From Branchiostoma floridae (Eukaryota; Chordata; Leptocardii; Amphioxiformes; Branchiostomatidae): DNA of 64,000 nt. The position numbers and the translations under genes were made by a program. The notes below the pieces were generated by a model. The model saw only the letters and a list, made by a program, of their open reading frames with translations. It did no database searches and had not been told where the DNA came from. This document shows, piece after piece, positions 36,901 through 47,450 of this stretch (positions within the stretch are counted from its first letter, which is position 1; each line of letters opens with the position of its first letter). The stretch spans positions 7,473,969 through 7,537,968 of the forward strand of contig NC_049993.1 of NCBI RefSeq assembly GCF_000003815.2. The letters run 5' to 3'.

Positions 36901-37459
36901 TCTCCCCTGTTCGAATTAAACCTTGCGCACAGAAACTTTGAATTCGTCAAATGCTTTCGGAATAGCTAAAAAACACAGAAGATTATTGTATTAGACTTTG
37001 TATTGTATTGTATTTGTATTTGCTGAGGTATAAACATAACATTTTGTACCAGAAAGCGCAATAATTTTCAGTTTTGACTGTTATAAAACAGATGACGCAA
37101 TGTTTTATCTAACACCAGACAAAGGCTTATTACATTTGACTTAGCCGGTTAACATGTATTTTGTAACAGATCTAGAGAAACGGTATTTGTCCGTTTTGAC
37201 AGAAAAGATTTTTGAGACATTTAAGTTGTCTCTTCGGCATACTAAAATACATGTAAAATTCACGTAAAGAAACACAACAGATTAAGTTAGATTTACAAAC
37301 GCTGAAATCTTCCGTAAATGCCAAATGTATGTTTCCGATGCCTTTTATAGATCTTAAAATCTGCTGAAATATTTCTCCGCCTTTAAGGGCTTTATACGTA
37401 TCTCTGAAACTTTGCTTAAAAAGTTGTTTTCGTGCTGTGATAGCTTTGTATTGAAACGT

Positions 37460-37745
37460 CTTTGTTTTTAGATACTTTTAATGGTGTCTGCAAGAAAAAT
37501 CTTTACAACTAATACATGTTCTGTAAGGTATGGCATCGAGTTCTTAGTTCTTAGCATCTGATCAAACTGTGAAAGTTTTTATTTTTATTTTTTCGACCAG
37601 ACATGTACAGTCTGCTTTCGTGGGTATCGCTCGTCATACGTATCCCAACTCATAGCTTGGGCTTATGTTCTTAGCTTGTAATGCCTATCCATGTCTACTC
37701 ACTGTCTGTCTGGAGTTCAGCCAAACTGGTGCCGGATAGCCTTGC
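37460..37745. repeat. Third copy of the ~240-bp flanking repeat
   Basis: It matches 32405-32920 through TACTTTTAATG..GTCTGCAAGAAAAATC, ATCTGATCAAACTGTGAAAG and GGCTTATGTTCTTAGCT. Placed on the far side of the arrays, it suggests that 32.4-37.7 kb grew inside one ancestral repeat. Confidence 0.75.
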
Positions 37746-38756
37746 TTTGAAACGTGCTCTTCTGGCCTCTGTATGTTTTTTTTGCATTTAAAGTTGGTGT
37801 TCTTATGTAGCAGCATCCATGTGGTAAATTTGCTGTATCGCCAGAATGATTCATTTGATGCTGGTTTATCAGATTTGTTGCATAAGGAAGTTATATGGTG
37901 GTGATATAATCCTAGAATGATCGTAGATGGTAGTACTGATGCTTTTGTACAATGAGGGAAGCGAACATAACCACCATTTATCTATCTTGTTATCTTACAG
38001 TTAATGTCGGCTTGTGAATTTAACTGGTGGCGGATATCGTTAACGTTCCCAGGAGAACCTTGGGTTGCAACTGGTGCACGCGTACCGTTCTAACGGAGTC
38101 CTGGGCGGTCTTGAAGTAAGCTTGCCGGCTCCACAATCATCCGTCTTTCTTGCCAGTTTTTACGTTCCCGTGCCGAATATCCGGGAGAAAAATGTGTACA
38201 TCCGCTATACATCATGATCAACTGTTGGCCGTGGATGATCGCTCGGTTGGTTGTTACACTAGGCCGTCCACGTTGATGTAATTCTATGGATGACATCCGC
38301 GCTCATTAATTTCGTGGTGGGAAATATCTTTATTTTCAGCCGTTCTCCATAAGAAGAAAAACACGATTTGGCCGATTTATAATGCCACGAAAGCCCCTAT
38401 GAGCGGATTTTTGTTTTGTTTTTGGTCATCAAACCTGTTATGCGTTTGTGCAAGTTACTCATCCAGGACATTGAATTGAAGTTGAATCAATATTTGGATA
38501 CTATAATTTATTTAGAAAAAATGAAGTATTCTTTGTTATGTTATTTTCATTTCACTGATGATAGACAGTGGATGCTGTCTGAAACGTCTGAATGAATATA
38601 GTAGTATCCAGCAGTAGAGTAAAGATTTATCCAACTTGTATTATCAAAACGTGTTTATGTTGGGTCAACATCACAGTGGATAAGAGGACATGGGCCTTAT
38701 TGTGGGTTGGTACGCCATCCATGTTGATTAGATAATTTAGACATTGCCTACCTACC

Positions 38757-38990
38757 TACCTGCCTAAGTGCCTATGCCAGTGACTGGCCCCTTGCTCCCT
38801 CCGTGATATTTCTCCAGACTGCACGATTCGCCGCACTCCTCTCCGCCAACTTAATACTCTGTCCGATGTCCTTTTCAATCTGGTCTCTCCATCGTTTCGG
38901 GGGTCTCCCCCGTGGCCTGGGCTTTTGGAAATCTTGATAGTATGCTTTGTTGACAAGTGTGTGTGGAGGTCTTGTCACAACGTGATTTTA
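38757..38990 (-). pseudogene. Non-LTR retrotransposon C-terminal remnant
   Basis: The minus-strand translation shows PRGRPPKRWRDQIEKDIGQS followed by AANRAVWRNI, the same GRP.KRW.D.I..D......A..R..WR tail seen in retrotransposon polyproteins. An overlapping frame suggests a frameshift near 38880. No RT core remains. Confidence 0.65.
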
Positions 38991-39374
38991 GACACTTTAG
39001 ACATTTGCAGGACTTGATTAATGAGAGACTCTCAGACAATTCCAAAGACGTACGATCGAGACCGGCTCGCACTTTGTTCTTCTGCAACAAGATATCCGTT
39101 TGGCTGAATTCCAGACAGAGGAGCAATCAGTACGTAGTCTAAATGGATAGGGAAAATAACCAAGAACATAAACTTTAGCTATGAGTCTGGGTTGATATTG
39201 CGAGGAATACCCATAAGAGCAGACTTGAAAAATAAAAGATAAAAAGGTTTATTCACTGTCACAATTGACAAGTGGGTCAGGTCGCTTGTTAATTCGGCTA
39301 CTCCTGACTTTTATGTCTCTCTGTAGGGATATAAACACTGAGAGGGAGTCAGAAGAAGATAACCTATCCCCTTT

Positions 39375-39690
39375 AATGAATGAATGAAGGCCTTTATTGT
39401 ACAGTTTTGCCCAACCGAGCTAAATACAGGTCACAACAAGTCAAAACATGTATATGTATAAAATATAAAATCACAAATCTAGTCTAACACAGAAGTTCGG
39501 CTTTCTCTCGTTTCTTGGTAATAGTGAAAACGTAGGACTAGTCGGTTTAGCTATGGTCGGTTTGTCAAAACGCATGAGGAAGATAAACTTGTCAGTGCTA
39601 CTCATATGTCTAAAATGAGGAAATCTACTTTCTATGTAGCTAAATGGAGTATTTCTATCATTGTCTTCTTGCAATTTTACTTACTTGATC
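39375..39690 (-). pseudogene. 3' end of an L2/CR1-type non-LTR element
   Basis: The minus-strand frame ends FPHFRHMSSTDKFIFLMRF..., like the C-terminal tail after the RT thumb in L2/RTEX-type elements. It is followed by AATAAAGGCC and a (TTCAT)n tail (39375-39395 on +). Confidence 0.5.
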
Positions 39691-39730
39691 CACCATGTTC
39701 TGTGATGCAATTTGCGTTACCAGCTTTATA

Positions 39731-39806
39731 TTAGCCTGAGTGCTATCCTAGTTCGTTTACCGGAGTATGAGAGCACCAGTATACTAACTAGGATGACACT
39801 CAGGCC
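39731..39806. repeat. Short hairpin repeat
   Basis: GCCTGAGTGCTATCCTAGTT and ACTAGGATGACACTCAGGC are inverted around a ~33-base loop. A related AGCCTG..TTTACCGG..CCGGTAA..CCTAGG hairpin lies at about 61137-61225. Confidence 0.7.
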
Positions 39807-40656
39807 AGCTTTGCATTCCTGTTGTTTCAGAATTTCAGCAGCATTTTTTTTTGCAGCCCGATTTTCTTAGTTCTGGGGTCTCCAGAGGATGTCATGTGAG
39901 TACATAAAAATCAGCTTGGCCTAATGGACCTAATGGCGCCCGAAAAATGATGATTGTATCAGCTAGTGGTGCTTTTTGTGATCAGAGACAACAACCATCC
40001 CTGTTATCTGTAGATTTGTCAGTCTACTGCTTTAGAGAGTAACGTTACTATCATAGAGATGAGGAGTATAGTGTACTCGTAAATGCACTTAACCATTGAG
40101 ACCTGACCTTGAATATCTTCTCCACTGACCGCCTGACGCATGTAGACAAGCTAATTGGTTTGTCAGTTTCCAGCGTTTGGCCGGGCAATTTTGCAGAGGG
40201 CTTGACTTTTTCGGAGCTAGTCTTTGTTCTCTTTCTTTCTAATTCCTTTATTCGGCTTTATGATTTTTGTAAAGGTAGTATCCCACTGCACTTGGGACAC
40301 CGGTGCGGCACTGCGGGGTTCGTTCACTGCGGCACTGTTGTGTTATTTTCGCGATTTTAATAATTTAGATATTGCGTAATAAGTATGACTTAGAAAACAA
40401 CAAAATACACAAAACGGAAGAGAAATCGTTCTTTATCTCTGATATTCGTTGAGTCATCTACGAACCCCGCAGTGCCGCACCGGTGCCCTAGGTGCAGTGA
40501 GAGTCCACTTTAAGTAATGTAGAAGCAACCAAGATGAGGACGTGTACTGTGACGTGGAATATTCTACAAACACGAACTCCGAAAGCATTATCGAATACAC
40601 GAAGAGACGTTTTCTTCAGCGGAAATTCACAAGAGTCTGTTCTTTAACCGTACAAA

Positions 40657-41049
40657 GAAAACAGGGGTTGTTCAGCTCAAACTCCTATAAAAGCTAGCTC
40701 TATTACAGAAACCTCACCTTCATGTACTTAGAAAGCACAGTGTGATAAGGCAACGACAATCTCAATTGAATGAGGGCCTGCATGCCTTTTTCTTTGAGAC
40801 GTATGGAGCCCGCTCTAATTCAATGTTAAGCGTCGCTGGTAAATCATTCCTGACGGTATCCTGAGTTCACCCTTACGCGTTACTGGCGAATCGCACAGTG
40901 CAGAAAGGTCACATTTGCCATGGTGACAATCCAGGGAACCTGACAAGTCAGGTAATCGTTACGGGTTCCCCGCTTGCGTGCATTCAAGCGTTACAAGGTT
41001 TCTTAAGTGCAGTATGTTAAGAATTTGTCAGTTTTGTAACAGGAATAAG
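40657..41049. repeat. ~391-bp direct repeat, left copy
   Basis: From GAAAACAGGGGTTGTTCAGC to TTTTGTAACAGGAATAAG. It is almost identical to 43030-43420, with only a handful of differences. It does not start TG or end CA, and no primer-binding site or polypurine tract stands out, so I do not call it an LTR. Confidence 0.95.
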
Positions 41050-41390
41050 TACTGGCGTGGACCAAAATAAAACTCAAGCTATGTGGATAGGATCATGGGA
41101 AAATAAAGAGAAGTGTATGTTGGGTTTACAATGGACCAAAGGACCAGTTAAGGCAATTGGGATCTATTTTGGACATAATCCTCGTGTTTGTGAGTTGTTG
41201 AACTGGGAAAAGAAAATAGAAAGATTGAAGAATGTATTTAACCTATGGAAAAATAGAAAACTAACACTCTATGGAAAAGTAACCGTTGTGAAACAGTTAG
41301 CACTATCTCTGATTACATACAATTTGATGAACATAGACACCCCAGAATGGGTACTTAAGACTGTAGAAAAGGAATGTTGGACTTTGACTT
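41050..41390 (+). pseudogene. L1/Tx1-like retrotransposon ORF2, part 1
   Basis: The translation includes VKAIGIYFGHN, WEKKIERLKNVFNLWKNRKL and TLYGKVTVVKQLALSLITY, the post-RT connector typical of L1/Tx1-clade ORF2 proteins. It is 5'-truncated. The frame stops at VEKECW, where an antisense element is inserted, and resumes at about 42488. Confidence 0.85.
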
Positions 41391-42487
41391 GACTTTATTA
41401 AGATCCACAATTAGCATACAATGGAGTACATTGAAGCTACTCTTCCTGTGGTCTTTATCAACAAACATAACAGGACAAAAACTTGACACACAGGAACACA
41501 TACAATCTTTACAATGTACATAAAATTCACACTTGATAAAAGATAACTTAATGACTACCCGAGCTTATATATATATACAATGGGACCAATTATCTATTGC
41601 AAACCATTCCATGTGCTGGACATTCTGTACAAGAACCTTTTCTTTTGAGCGTTTGTTCTGGGCTTTGGTAGTCTGATAGTTTGGGATTTTGATGAACGTG
41701 TTTGATATCCATGGGACTGCATTTTGACCTGTTTATACAGAGAGACTGGTTGTTTGTTTTGCATTATCTTACGAAAAGTCACTACACTTTTCTGCTGGAT
41801 TCTGTCTTTCACGGACAGCCATCCTAGCGTCTGCAGCAAAGCGTCCCTGCTTGTGTACCTGTGGCAACCAAGGGCGATCCTGGCCGCTCTGTTCTGCACG
41901 ACCTGTAGCCGGTTTATGTTCTTCCTAGACGTACTCGCCCACACCGAACTGCAGTAGTCTAGATGTGTCAGTACAAGGGCCTGAATCAGTTTTATCCTCA
42001 GTCTGCGCGGAAGTAATTTCCTCACCCTGTTCACTTGCGCCATGCTCCTATTACAGTTCTTTACAACATGGTCTATGTGATTGTCGAATGTGAGGTTTTG
42101 GTCGACATGTACTCCCAAAAGCTTGACAGTGGGTACTTGTTGTAAACTCTGCCCCCTGAGTTCCAACTGTAGTGGAGGTGCGACTCTTGTCTTCTTAGAC
42201 GTCCCAACCAGCATGGTCTTTGTCTTGCCGTTGTTCAGTTTAAGCATGTTGTGGTCCGACCATTTAGCCACACATTCTAAATCCACCAGAGTCTTTGTTC
42301 TTATGTCCTGTACAGTGCGTCCTGCTGCATGTACCGTACTGTCGTCAGCATACTGGTCCAGTTCCCCATTCTCTACTGTACTGGACATGTCATTGACGTA
42401 AATACTGTACAGTTGTGGTCCCAAACAACTTCCCTGCGGCACCCCGCATTGCAACACTCGGCTCTGACTGTATGCCCCGTTTGCATA
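41391..42487 (-). mobile_element. CR1/Jockey-type non-LTR retrotransposon fragment inserted in the L1-like ORF
   Basis: The minus-strand frame (to 41594) has the RT core motifs GVPQGSCLGPQLYSIYVND and QYADDSTV (catalytic YADD), then LKLNNGKTKTMLVG, VKLLGVHVDQNLTFDNHI, and a thumb/C-terminal region LTHLDYCSSVW / QVVQNRAARI. It is 5'-truncated: codons upstream of about FHIKVYANGAYSQS are antisense L1-like DNA. The 3' UTR ends near 41391 in AATAAAGTCAAGTCAAAGT, a short repeat-type tail as in CR1-like elements. The RT frame is open to its stop, so the insertion looks fairly young. Confidence 0.88.
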
Positions 42488-43029
42488 GACCTTTATATGG
42501 AATGGAAAGAAAGATAAGATAAGTAGAAAATGTATGATCAGAGACCACAGCGATGGAGGGATAAATATGGTTGATTTGAGAGCCCAACACCAGGGCTTCT
42601 TAGCCCTTTGGGTAAAGAGACTCAACCAAGGACATAATGTGCAATGGAAACTTATCCCAAAATTCTATTTCAGTCAGTGTGGAAAAGATAATTTGATTTT
42701 CAATATGTAGGGAGGGGGACTGCCCCAAACCACCAGTTATGCCAACCTTTTATAAGGAGATAATATTTGCCTGGCATCAAGCAGGTGGAGGGGTAAAGAA
42801 GGTACCAGAAACAGCAAAAGAGATCATGAATGAGGTAATCTGGGGAAATCAGTATATTAAACTGGGTAATAGAACTTTGTATTATAAACACTGGATTGAG
42901 TGTAACCTCATACATATTCGAGATGTTTTCATGCAGGGGAAAATTTATAAACGCACAAGATTTATTTTTGAAATTATATGACACAAGGAAGTTCCTAGCT
43001 GAACATAATAATGTATGGGGTGCTATACA
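42488..43029 (+). pseudogene. L1/Tx1-like retrotransposon ORF2, part 2
   Basis: The frame resumes FIWNGKKDKISRKCMIRDHS, then GGINMVDLRAQHQGFLALW, which follows VEKECW of part 1 as expected for L1-type C-termini. A TAG and a frameshift near 42705-42725 break it. It continues in another frame as PTFYKEIIFAWHQAG and WGNQYIKLGNRTLYYKHWI. It ends abruptly at the right direct repeat. Confidence 0.85.
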
Positions 43030-43420
43030 GAAAACAGGGGTTGTTCAGCTCAAACTCCTATAAAAGCTAGCTCTATTACAGAAACCTCACCTTCGTGTAC
43101 TTAGAAAGCACAGTGTGATAAGGCAACGACAATCAATTGAAGGAGGGTCTGCATGCCTTTTTCTTTGAGACGTATGGAGTCTGCTCTAATTCAATGTTAA
43201 GCGTCGCTGGTAAATCATTCCTGACGGTATCCTGAGTTCACCCTTACGCGTTACTGGCGAATCGCACAGTGCAGAAAGGTCACATTTGCCATGGTGACAA
43301 TCCAGGGAACCTGACAAGTCAGGTAATCGTTACGGGTTCCCCGCTTGCGTGCATTCAAGCGTTACAAGGTTTCTTAAGTGCAGTATGTTAAGAATTTGTC
43401 AGTTTTGTAACAGGAATAAG
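43030..43420. repeat. ~391-bp direct repeat, right copy
   Basis: Near-identical to 40657-41049 with the same borders (GAAAACAGG ... GGAATAAG). The two copies enclose the nested L1-like/CR1-like block. Confidence 0.95.
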
Positions 43421-44257
43421 GCAAGGACGAATCCCACTTTATAAAGTAACGATAGAAATATTATTTTTCATCATAATATAGGAAGTTTAACTTAAATCTA
43501 TCTCTGGTAATGAAAAAAAAAATTTTCTCTAGCGTTTTGTGGCTTGGGGATTAAAGAACTTTTACGAACTGGTCTCGATTCCAACACTACCGAAATAATT
43601 AGAAAAGCCAACTGGAAAGATAGGCTGTCAGAGAAAGGTCATTACATAGTTGGACTTAGTAAGTTCATCATGAAATTTCCTCTTTTCCAAGAAAAAGACT
43701 GAAGATGGAAATTTGCGTTGAAAATTACAGCTCAACTTTGCTCCCGTCCAACTATGCATTACAACGACTAGCTCACCTTAATTGACCGCTCTTTCCTTTT
43801 TCTTCTGTGGAGAAGAAAGATAAAAATCACATTCATGGCGAACGTGCGAGGTCTAGGTCAAAGGTCCTCGGTGTCAATGTGCGGGGCAGACTTCTCCTTT
43901 CTCATTCTTATCTCATAACCGTGGTGGAAGTGACAGAAAACTGCAAGTGATATGTTGCGTGCCCGTAATTCTAATGAAAGTGAGTCTTCAGATCTAGATC
44001 TCAGAAGTTTGGCATCCCGCTCGCACCAAGCCAGGCGAGCACGATCAAATCAGAGAGGCAACAGGGCGCTTTCTCCGAAAGGCTCAGGCTAGGCGCATTA
44101 GACAGATCTATGCCAAGGACGTTACATCTTGTTTGCTGTTTGCGGTAAAGTTTGTAGGTATAGTTGGAAAGGCACGTGCAGCCAACCCTCCATCAACACT
44201 ACTCTGACTCCTAGCTTGATTTGATCTCCCTGCATTACCGGCGCCTAGACAATTTAG

Positions 44258-44385
44258 TAGTCTCTACCAGACTCCGGATCGCTGGAAACAGTGTTCCTTG
44301 CCGGCTATATTTCTCTGGCCGCCTTACTCCTCTATTGGTTCCATTTCTACGATTTTTCCAGCGATCCGGAGTCTGGTAAAGACTA
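44258..44385. mobile_element. 128-bp MITE with 9-bp target duplication (in copy A)
   Basis: The terminal inverted repeats of ~31 bp begin TAGTCTCTACCAGACTCCGG and, as right-end complement, TAGTCTTTACCAGACTCCGG. It is flanked by ACAATTTAG on both sides (44249-44257 and 44386-44394). The matching place in copy B (near 45925-45950) lacks it. Confidence 0.9.
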
Positions 44386-45029
44386 ACAATTTAGCACCGG
44401 ACAGCGGACTTTGCGTTACACTGACTACTCTAACTCCCTGTCCACACTGCAACTGCTCGTTTCGTATAAAAATAGGTTTATACAAGTTGTGCAATTGCCA
44501 GAATTACTACGCTGGCTATCTCACCTCACCTATCCCTTGACCTTTGTATGGGTCGTTGCCGGCTATAAGGAGATTATTTTTGCCATATGCTTGTAACAGT
44601 GGGGTTCACCACCAAACATTCACTTGCTGGTTTCAATTCCATTTAAAGCTGCCCAAATAATTAGAAAGGCCAACTGGAAAGATAGGCTGTCGGAAAAATG
44701 TCATTGCTTAGTTGGACTTGGACCGAGTTTCTTGTAAATTCATGTAGACATTTCATCTTTTCCCAGAAAGACTGGAGAATAATAGTTGTGGAAATTTGCG
44801 TTGAAAATTACAGCTCAGCTTTGATCCCGGTCAACGACTAGCCCACGTCAATTGCCAGCTATTTCCTTTCTTCTAATTCTATGGAGAAAAAAAATCATAT
44901 TCATCCGAACATGTGAAGGTCAAGGATAAAGTCCTCGGAGTCAATGTGCAGGGCAGACCTCTACTTTCTCCTTCCTTCTAATCTCATCGTGGTGAAAGTG
45001 AAAGAAAACTGGCCCTGATGTGTTGCGTG

Positions 45030-45552
45030 TAGCCTTCATAGCAGGCTCTCTATGGCCTTTGTTTGGCTCATAATACACTTTTGTTGGCCATTATCTGTGC
45101 ACCTAGGCCAATTTATATATAATGCTATGCAAAAGAGAATTAGTGCTTTAACAATGTGAAATACACTATGCCGCCATATATTATTCATATATCTTGCTAG
45201 ACTAGTATACTGATGTAAGTAGTTTGTAGTTGTTAGTTACACGTAATTTGCCATACATTGTACCTGTTGCAATCGTTGTGCAATAAACTTGACTTGACTT
45301 GACTTTATCTTTTTACTGTGAGGCTGATTGCCGGCCTTCGCTGATCGAGGGGCCAATAGACCAGCGAAGGCCGGCAATCTACTCTCCAAGCAGAGGTTGA
45401 GTCGCGTAGATATAGTAGTAGTCGGAAAAATTACACCGGCGCTCCTCTTACAGCTTGGAGAGTACGGCAATCAGCGACCCAGTATAAAAAGCAATGGCCA
45501 ACAAAAGTGTATCATGAGCCAAAAAGGCCCAGAGAGCCTACTATGGAGGCTA
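45030..45552. mobile_element. 523-bp inverted-repeat element with 9-bp target duplication (in copy B)
   Basis: The terminal inverted repeats of ~62 bp begin TAGCCTTCATAGCAGGCTCT and, as right-end complement, TAGCCTCCATAGTAGGCTCT. TGTTGCGTG flanks it on both sides (45021-45029, 45553-45561), while copy A has a single TGTTGCGTG at 43953-43961. Inside are a CR1-like 3' end with (TTGAC)n tail (to about 45306) and an 18-bp-armed palindrome at 45326-45380. Nine-bp duplications with long inverted repeats suggest Mutator-like. Confidence 0.92.
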
Positions 45553-46184
45553 TGTTGCGTGCCCATAATTCTAATGTAAGTGAATCTTCAGATCTTAGAA
45601 GTTCGGCACATCCAGCTTGCACCAAGCCAGGCGAGCATGATCAAATCAGAGTGGCAGCAGTGCGCTTTTCTCCGAAAGGCTCAGATCTACACGCCGACTA
45701 GGTGCATTAGATAGCTTTCAAGTCGATAATGGCATGCAAATGTGAAGCTTTTTACAGCATGTGATCTATGCCAAGGACATTACATCGTGTTTGCTGTTTG
45801 GGGAAAAGTTTGTATGTATGGTTGGAAAGGCAGGCCAGAAAGGCACGTGCAGCCAACCTCCATCAGATGCTACTCTTGCCTGATTTAATCGCGCTTCTAT
45901 ACATTGCCTAGCGCCTACATTGCCGGCGCCTTGACATTTGAGTTTCTCCTTTTTTGAATGACATTTGACATTCTCCTCCGGACAGCGGAGTTTGCGTTAC
46001 ACAGACTACTCTAACTAGCTGCCCACACCGCAACCTGGTTTCGTACAAGAATAGGACTATAAAAGTAGTGCATTTACCAGAATAAGTATGCTGGCTATAA
46101 CAATATTTTTGCCATAGGCTTGGCGCCAGTGGACTTGTAACAGTGGGGTTCAAGCGCCGCCAAACTGACCATGCCTAATGGTCC

Positions 46185-46262
46185 GACCTTTTATCATAGT
46201 GGTTAGCGGCGTTAGGTTTGTGAGCTGGCGGCCCAGGTTTGAATCCAAGGAGCCAGGAGACC
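46185..46262 (+). mobile_element. tRNA-derived SINE head or tRNA-like pseudogene
   Basis: ATAGTGGTTAGCGGCG (A-box-like, tRNA-Ser style) is followed about 40 bases later by GGTTTGAATCC (B-box-like). The acceptor stem does not pair, so it is not a working tRNA. Confidence 0.5.
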
Positions 46263-46549
46263 TTATTACATTTCAGTGGTTCAATGACAAAGAAAATGAC
46301 AAAGCAAAGGAATCACATGGTTGAGATAAGTTATGATAGATTTTTCTGTGTTCTCCCAAGGAGGTTAAAAAAAAACCCTCATTTGTTCTCCTTAGCAGTT
46401 AACACAATAACAGATTAGCCACTGGCAAACTGAAGATACAGTACTTAACCCCTAGCTGGTAATACTACAACTGCAGGAACCTTGCACTCTGTATACTAGT
46501 AACTTTTAAATGTTTATCACCATGATTTGAGGGATGAAAAAAGCTTACA

Positions 46550-47450
46550 CATTTTGTGTTCAGATAACATATGGACTGATACATGGCTTTAATTCAAAAT
46601 GATTACAAATAATGTTTCATAAACATCTTTTTGTTTGTGATGACATAATAGCCCTTGATTAGTCACTGAACTAGAGACTACAGTACTGACTAGAGCTTTA
46701 GTAGCTCTGCATTGTACTCCTGATATATGTATTAGTAAAACAAAGCGTTAGTATAAATAAGCCCTCTCTTTTGAATATAAACAAATATTTCTAATGAATA
46801 TAAATGAATATGTTGTATATAGGATATAAAGGTAGAAATCTGTCCAAGCAATCATAATACACAAGGACCATGTGTTCCAACTCTGCTCTGAAAGTCTTCA
46901 CGTTAACGGCGGTTTGTAGCATAGTGAATGTCCGGTGTGCCGTCACTCTTTAGATTTTGTGTTGAGATAACATAAATGAAATACAATGTTTTAAGTCTAA
47001 AGACCTACGAACAATGTTTGATAAACCTCTTCCTAATTTTGATGACTATTTCAACAATCATCAAAAGATTCAACAACGTAAAACTTGACAGCTTTAGCTT
47101 TGAATTCCTGATTAGGCATTGAACTGGAGTACTGAGTAGGGCTTTGGTAGCTCTATATTGTACACTGGTTATATGTATTAGTAATATCTAACCTCCTTGG
47201 TATAGATATTGTTCACTTAAGCATGATATAAAAAAAAAGAAACGCATTAGTATAAAAAGTGCCTTCTCGTATGAATATAAACAAATATTTCTTATGAATA
47301 TAAACAAATATGTAGTACAAAATGTATAGGATATAAACGTAGAAATTTGTCCCAGTGACCATCATACACAGGGACCATGTTTAGTGAACTCCTTTAACGG
47401 CGGTTTGCAGCGTACCGCATGTCCGGTGTTCCGTCACTCTTCAGAGGACC
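46550..47450 (-). repeat. Tandem duplication of the 3' end of the DGTPD-motif gene
   Basis: About 46550-46955 and 46960-47450 are related copies. Both carry, on the minus strand, codons for LKSDGTPD..YA.NRR plus TAA. The upstream-genic copy reads LKSDGTPDMRYAANRR (stop 47394-47396). The distal copy has decayed to LKSDGTPDIHYATNRR (stop 46903-46905). Flanks match through AATATAAACAAATATTTCT, AGGATATAAA and TTGTGTTNAGATAACAT. Confidence 0.9.

Larger units (their letters stand above)
43545..46160 (+). repeat. ~1-kb tandem segmental duplication
   Basis: Copy A is about 43545-44600. Copy B is about 44605-45029 plus 45553-46150. Shared anchors: AATTAGAAAAGCCAACTGGA, AGATAGGCTGTC, TGTTGCGTGCC, CTTCAGATC, ACCAAGCCAGGCGAGCA, TTGTAACAGTGGGGTTCA. 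Each copy has its own MITE insertion, so the copies act as filled and empty references for each other. Confidence 0.9.

Noticed and set aside
40657-43420. A complete LTR retrotransposon
   Set aside because: The direct repeats lack TG..CA ends, no gag/protease/integrase is present, and the interior is L1-like and CR1-like non-LTR sequence.
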